A stretch of DNA of 19,777 nucleotides from UBA3103 sp002365855 (GTDB taxonomy: Bacteria > Bacillota > Desulfotomaculia > Desulfotomaculales > Pelotomaculaceae). Position numbers and translations under genes: made by a program. Shown here piece by piece: positions 16,499-19,777 of the stretch (position 1 is the stretch's first letter; every line of letters starts with the position of its first letter). Below the pieces are notes generated by a model. That model was not told the origin of the DNA. It saw only the letters and a list, made by a program, of their open reading frames with translations, and did not search any database. The stretch spans positions 1 to 19,777 of the forward strand of contig DAOURR010000048.1 in NCBI GenBank assembly GCA_030627625.1. The letters are read 5' to 3'.

Positions 16499-16723
16499 TT
16501 ATTTCTTCTCGCTTAAATATTTCATCAGAGCTTCGTGATACTCTTCCAATACTCCTAAAGTTATACGGACATTATCGTTGATCATCTCATTAAGGATCAG
16601 GTTGGTTTTTCTCGACTGCTCTATCTCATCGTCGCTATTTATAATCTCGTTAATCTTACTATTGGTCTCCGTGACAACACTCATGCCTATTCGGCCAAAA
16701 GCTTCTCTGAAATTGAATTCCAA
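16499..16723 (-). CDS. Small charged helical protein of unknown family
   Basis: A 74-residue, highly charged and probably wholly helical protein (SKINEIINSDDEIEQSRKTN, then LGVLEEYHEALMKYLSEKK). It starts with TTG, placed 7 bases after a consensus AGGAGGTG, which is the main reason to trust it as a gene. No membrane segment, metal site or named domain is visible. It leads a two-gene unit with the helical protein downstream. The pattern of small, helical, polar proteins could suit a coiled-coil partner or adaptor, but that is only a guess. Confidence 0.65.
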   Translation of the reverse strand: MEFNFREAFGRIGMSVVTETNSKINEIINSDDEIEQSRKTNLILNEMINDNVRITLGVLEEYHEALMKYLSEKK

Positions 16724-16935
16724 CGCTCACACCTCCTTCCGCTGTCTCAACACCACGACTTTCGACAGCAGGCAGAAAAAATCCTCTACATATGGAGGAC
16801 ATATATGTTCAGAAAGCTTGGTACGTGCATCTATTAGAGATTATTAGCTTTGTTAGTAGGTTGCCCAGGAAAACATTAAAAATCAGTTTTATAATAATAC
16901 CTGATCTTTTAGAAAATAATAAGCCAGGAAGAAAT

Positions 16936-16967
16936 AAAGGAGCCCTGATGTTAACGGAGGCTCCTTT
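16936..16967 (-). terminator. Rho-independent terminator after the deacetylase-like gene
   Basis: A 9-base perfect stem, AAAGGAGCC at 16936-16944 with GGCTCCTTT at 16959-16967, has a 14-base loop. On the - strand the stem ends in TTTATTTC. It lies 45 bases after the stop of the - strand gene ending at 17012 and is well placed to end it. The remaining 16724-16935 stretch holds no gene I can support. Confidence 0.75.
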
Positions 16968-17011
16968 GACTTGCCCGTAAACGTCGCGTGGTTGGTTTCA
17001 AAAGGTGGTTA

Positions 17012-17761
17012 TTAATCAATCACACTGGGTCCCATTTTCATTAAAGAAGAAATGGTTACCAGTTCGTATCCCTGTCCTTTAAGTTCTTCTAAAATGATTT
17101 GCAGCGCCTCGGGGGTTTGGGCAGCGGTATCAGAGGCATTCATTAAGATGATGGCCCCGGGGTGCACCTGCTTAACCACATTATCTACTATATTATTTTT
17201 CCCCGGTGTCTGAATATCCAGGGAATCGACGCTCCAGCGTATGACTTTAAAGCCAGATTCGGCTGCCGCTGCAAGGAACTCATCGTTCCAATCCCCGTAA
17301 GGTGCTCTGAACAGTGTGATTGAGGCGCCTGTGACATCCTTGATGGCTTCACTGCTTTTAACAAGTTCATCTTTAACAGGCGGTTTTGCCTCTGTGCTCA
17401 ATCTGACCCGGTTTTCAATATTGCTGCCTATCTCGTGACCTTCTGTGGTAATCCGCCGTGCAAGTTCCGGGTACTGTCTGGCCCAGGATTCGGACACAAA
17501 AAAGGTCGCTTTTACATTATGCTTTTTAAGCAAGTCCAAAACCGGCCCTGGAACTCTGTTGCCCCAGACTACATCAAAGGTCAGGGCCGCCACCTTGGTA
17601 TTGGTTTTGATTTTGTAGACAGCGGAGACATTGGACTGAACGGGCAGAATACCGTCAGGTCTTAATAGCGCTCCCGTTAATAATACTGCAACGAGCACAA
17701 ATGAAAATGAGATCAACAAATTCTTTTTCATCCGGCTGAAGTTAAAGTGGTAAAATCTCAA
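17012..17761 (-). CDS. PdaB-like polysaccharide deacetylase homologue, likely pseudoenzyme
   Basis: A 249-residue membrane-anchored NodB-fold protein. After an anchor helix (about 17-33) comes the fold: KVAALTFDVVWGN with D63, KATFFVSESWA, GHEIGSNIENRVRL, FRAPYGDWND, RWSVDSLDIQTPG and IILMNASDTAAQTPEAL. PdaB-type enzymes act on spore or wall glycans and normally carry GSHGYRHENL and LMHASD. Here those histidines are replaced: GSN (114), the second motif His by Arg (118), and LMN (208), while WGN ends the first motif. The metal site therefore looks dismantled although the scaffold is intact. The TTG at 17761 is chosen because GGGGTGAT precedes it. An ATG at 17731 is the alternative. It is divergent from dacF. 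Confidence 0.85.
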   Translation of the reverse strand: MRFYHFNFSRMKKNLLISFSFVLVAVLLTGALLRPDGILPVQSNVSAVYKIKTNTKVAALTFDVVWGNRVPGPVLDLLKKHNVKATFFVSESWARQYPELARRITTEGHEIGSNIENRVRLSTEAKPPVKDELVKSSEAIKDVTGASITLFRAPYGDWNDEFLAAAAESGFKVIRWSVDSLDIQTPGKNNIVDNVVKQVHPGAIILMNASDTAAQTPEALQIILEELKGQGYELVTISSLMKMGPSVID

Positions 17762-17861
17762 TACTATCACCCCGTTTTAGTAAAGTTTTATCTGAGTAAT
17801 ATGACCTTGCTTAGCAAAATATTACAGTTGTCCAATAATATCCTTAGATTGAGGTGGAAAG

Positions 17862-18989
17862 ATGAATTTATTAAGATTAAAAATTATTGTTCTGCTGGGG
17901 CTGATCTTGACACTGGTTGTGCCTGTATCAGCAATAGCCGCTGCACCCAGGGTTACCGCTGATAATGCCCTGCTGCTGGACGTGGGCACCGGCCAGATCG
18001 TTTTTGCCAAAAACCACACCAGGAGAGCTGATCCCGCCAGCCTGACCAAGATCATGACAGCGGTTGTGGCCCTGGAATACGGGAAGCTTGACGATGTGGC
18101 AACGGTATCCGGCAGGGCGGCTGCCGTGTCTACGGGCTCGGTCATTGACCTGAGAAAGGGAGAAAAGATAACCTTGGGTGAACTGCTTAAAGCAGCGCTG
18201 GTGTGTTCCGCTAACGATTCGACAGTAGCCATAGCCGAGCATGTTGGTGGAAACCACCAGAACTTCGTCAGGATGATGAACGCTAAAGCGGCGGCTCTAG
18301 GGTTGTTGGGGACAAGGTATGTTAATACCAATGGGTATCATGACCCTAATCATTACACCACCGCTTATGACTTGGCGGTACTTGCCAGGTATGCGCTCGG
18401 ACACCCCAGATTTAATGAGCTGGTGCAAACTGGCGAGACAACTGTGTATTGGGTTGAGCCACCCGACAGGGAGAAAAAGCTAAAAAACAGCAACCGCCTG
18501 CTCTTCAGTGACTATGAGGGTATCGATGGCGTGAAAACAGGCACAACCTCCTATGCGGGTAACTGCCTGGTGGCATCGGCAACCAGAGACGAGAGGCGTT
18601 TGATTGCCGTAGCTCTGCACAGCGACGACCGCTACCAGGATTGCATCAGGATGTTCAATTACGGTTTTGAGGTGGTACGTCCGGTTTCCATTGTTAGCGC
18701 CAACGAAACTGTTTTCAGCCTAAAAGTTACCGGGGGCGTTAACACGACAGCGATAGCTGTAGCTGAAAATGAGCTGGAAGTACGGATGGATCCTGACGAC
18801 TTGCCTAAGCTGGAAAGGGTGATTCAGGTTCCGGAGTCAAAGTCTGCCCCGGTCAAAAAAGGACAGAAACTTGGTGAGGCGGTTTATATCCTGCATGGGC
18901 AGGAAGTCGGCCGGGTGAATCTCATAGCGGGAGAAGATGTGGGCAGAGCTGGCTGGCACAGGCAGCTGTGGGATAAAGCGTTCAGGTAA
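17862..18989 (+). CDS. dacF: D-alanyl-D-alanine carboxypeptidase (DacF/PBP5 type, S11)
   Basis: A 375-residue exported serine DD-carboxypeptidase, which removes the last D-Ala of peptidoglycan stem peptides outside the membrane. The N-terminal signal peptide ends near an AIAAA site at about residue 27. All three penicillin-binding motifs are intact: SLTK with S60 and K63, SAN at 116-118, and KTG at 225-227. A PBP5-type C-terminal beta domain follows (about 268-370). No clear C-terminal amphipathic anchor helix is seen. The ATG at 17862 has GAGGTGG 4 bases upstream. The gene is divergent from the deacetylase-like gene, with only about 100 bases between them for both promoters. DacF in Bacillus is a forespore gene. 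Whether this copy is the sporulation or the vegetative type cannot be settled here, so the symbol is tentative. Confidence 0.92.
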   Translation: MNLLRLKIIVLLGLILTLVVPVSAIAAAPRVTADNALLLDVGTGQIVFAKNHTRRADPASLTKIMTAVVALEYGKLDDVATVSGRAAAVSTGSVIDLRKGEKITLGELLKAALVCSANDSTVAIAEHVGGNHQNFVRMMNAKAAALGLLGTRYVNTNGYHDPNHYTTAYDLAVLARYALGHPRFNELVQTGETTVYWVEPPDREKKLKNSNRLLFSDYEGIDGVKTGTTSYAGNCLVASATRDERRLIAVALHSDDRYQDCIRMFNYGFEVVRPVSIVSANETVFSLKVTGGVNTTAIAVAENELEVRMDPDDLPKLERVIQVPESKSAPVKKGQKLGEAVYILHGQEVGRVNLIAGEDVGRAGWHRQLWDKAFR

Positions 18990-18995
18990 TGAAGC

Positions 18996-19024
18996 TTGAC
19001 TTTTATGATGATTTCATTGATAAT
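18996..19024 (+). promoter_or_regulatory. Promoter of tRNA-Val
   Basis: TTGACT at 18996-19001 and GATAAT at 19019-19024 are 17 bases apart, which is close to the sigma-A consensus. The tRNA begins 11 bases after the -10 box, a usual distance for a short tRNA leader. The site starts 7 bases after the dacF stop. Confidence 0.7.
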
Positions 19025-19034
19025 ATTATGTACT

Positions 19035-19109
19035 GGGCGGGTAGTTCAGTGGGAGAACGTCTGCTTGACACGCAGAAGGTCGTTGGTTCGATACCAATCC
19101 CGCCCACCA
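19035..19109 (+). tRNA. tRNA-Val (anticodon GAC), CCA encoded
   Basis: The 75 bases fold into a full cloverleaf. The acceptor stem GGGCGGG pairs with CCCGCCC. The D arm is GTTC-AGTGGGA-GAAC. The anticodon stem TCTGC/GCAGA encloses TTGACAC with anticodon GAC. The T arm GTTGG/CCAAT encloses TTCGATA. The discriminator is A and CCA is encoded. It has its own promoter upstream and a strong terminator just downstream, so it is a single-gene unit. Confidence 0.97.
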
Positions 19110-19117
19110 GTGAAATC

Positions 19118-19156
19118 AAGCCCTCCGGAAGCGCTTTGGTGTCCGGAGGGCTTTTT
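19118..19156 (+). terminator. Rho-independent terminator of tRNA-Val
   Basis: A perfect 12-base stem, AAGCCCTCCGGA at 19118-19129 with TCCGGAGGGCTT at 19142-19153, followed by a T run, starts 9 bases after the tRNA. Confidence 0.92.
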
Positions 19157-19266
19157 GGCGCCCAACTGGTGTCCGGCACTTTCATGTTATAGAAAGACTT
19201 TCTTTTTCATAAAGTCTACCCTGGTTAATTTAAACCTTAAAGCAAATTTTGATAATAATAATAGAA

Positions 19267-19289
19267 ACCTGTCGTTAAGAGCGACAGGT
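19267..19289. other. Stem-loop, possible weak terminator between convergent units
   Basis: ACCTGTCG at 19267-19274 and CGACAGGT at 19282-19289 form a perfect 8-base stem with a 7-base loop. The + strand continues CAATTTT and the - strand TTCTATTATTATT. It could serve as a weak terminator for the - strand sequence to its right. Confidence 0.4.
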
Positions 19290-19370
19290 CAATTTTACTC
19301 CCTTCATAGCAGCCTCATAGAGCCTGGTAAATCCTTGGGTCATGGTATTTAGCCCACCTGAAAACCTCAT
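19275..19370 (-). CDS. Possible 31-codon small ORF
   Basis: A - strand ATG at 19370 opens a 31-codon frame (RFSGGLNTMTQGFTRLYEAA, then MKGVKLTCRS) that ends inside the hairpin at 19267-19289. AGAGG stands close before the start but at poor spacing. The composition is protein-like, yet so short a frame may be chance. No homologue is recognised. Confidence 0.2.
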   Translation of the reverse strand: MRFSGGLNTMTQGFTRLYEAAMKGVKLTCRS

Positions 19371-19404
19371 AGCCTCTCAGGGCATCCTGACAATCCTAGC
19401 GATA

Positions 19405-19631
19405 TTAATAAGGGTGTCCTGTAGATACCGGTTCACTGTAGCATTCAGTGCCACAGTTTTTGTTCATGTTTTGGAGCATGTCTTCAATTCTATCTATTTC
19501 AGTGATGATAATTTCGAAATACCTGTCAACCCATTTTGGGCGCTCCGCCTTGCTAGTTGGGCATTTCCTTTGATGATCGTAAGGGAGTCTCTTAAATTGA
19601 CAACTAACCTGTTGTGGTCAACCTTATTCAT
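19405..19631 (-). pseudogene. Short histidine-kinase dimerisation (HisKA)-like fragment, frameshifted
   Basis: From the ATG at 19631 (GAGGTG upstream) the frame reads LVVNLRDSLTIIKGNAQLA, matching the HisKA helix 1 pattern (H-IRNPLT-IKGFAQLL) but with no His at the phospho-acceptor place. The expected second helix is found one frame over: ERPKWVDRYFEIIITEIDRIEDMLQNM, ending at a TAA at 19405. Adding one A in the AA run within the GCAAGG segment (about 19550) joins them into a 75-residue protein. There is no ATPase domain. It could be a decayed kinase, a Spo0B-like or kinase-decoy small protein with a sequencing error, or a true relic. Confidence 0.5.
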
Positions 19632-19777
19632 ACTCTTACACCTCAGAATTTGTCATAATACTAAAATATAATAACTCAACTTTCGCACATTGAAATTTTC
19701 AGGCGTTTCTTAAATATCAAGGATAGTGAAGCACAAAAATGGTTCAAGAACGCACCGACCTTCTGCTCCGACAAAAA

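Noticed and set aside
16792..16980. 62-codon plus-strand ORF
   Set aside because: It runs through the terminator at 16936-16967 of the opposite gene, and its sequence resembles no protein family.
19003..19185. 60-codon minus-strand ORF containing GIGIEPTTFCVS
   Set aside because: It is the antisense translation of tRNA-Val and its flanks.
19342..19671. 109-codon plus-strand ORF with hydrophobic stretches
   Set aside because: It lies antisense to the HisKA-like fragment, which shows clear family-like sequence in the other direction.
1..19777. CRISPR array or retron-type reverse transcriptase
   Set aside because: No set of regularly spaced direct repeats and no reverse transcriptase motif was seen on either strand.

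Overview
The window looks like chromosomal DNA of a Gram-positive, probably spore-forming Clostridia-type bacterium. This is inferred from strong AGGAGG-type ribosome binding sites, a DacF-like D-Ala-D-Ala carboxypeptidase, a PdaB-like deacetylase homologue and an exported L,D-transpeptidase. A genus cannot be assigned from the sequence alone.

Left half (1 to about 11,430): an anti-phage defence island, almost all on the + strand. It opens with the 3' end of a broken type I specificity gene (hsdS). This is coupled to an intact hsdR and a YgjP-like zinc metallopeptidase gene. Next comes a complete two-gene Hachiman system, hamA (DUF1837 PD-(D/E)xK nuclease) and hamB (large Ski2-like helicase). 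A C-terminal piece of an EVE-domain (modified-base reader) gene follows. Then comes an intact 708-residue DUF262/DUF1524/DUF5655 (GmrSD-like, type IV restriction) gene, set between a 28-codon scrap of an hsdS tail and a frameshifted hsdR N-terminus. The scraps suggest that a second type I restriction locus decayed around this gene while the gene itself stayed intact.

Middle (11,390 to 12,960): the apparent edge of a mobile element. The 3' half of a tRNA-Arg(TCT) lacks its 5' half and is followed by a frameshifted, C-terminally truncated tyrosine recombinase. That gene runs directly into a tail-to-tail phage antirepressor-like fragment.

Right half (13,000 to 19,777): ordinary host genes. A three-gene overlapping operon encodes small membrane proteins, two of them tandem paralogues. 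It is followed by an L,D-transpeptidase, a small membrane protein, a pair of unknown genes, a PdaB-like deacetylase homologue that has lost its metal-binding histidines, dacF, an intact tRNA-Val(GAC) with promoter and terminator, and a frameshifted histidine-kinase-like fragment.

The intact genes of the island would act at different stages of phage defence: type I restriction of unmodified DNA (only if hsdM and a working hsdS exist outside the window), DNA-damage-triggered degradation by HamAB, and attack on modified phage DNA by the GmrSD-like protein. Three of the broken genes can each be restored by adding one base to a short homopolymer, so sequencing error must be considered beside true decay.
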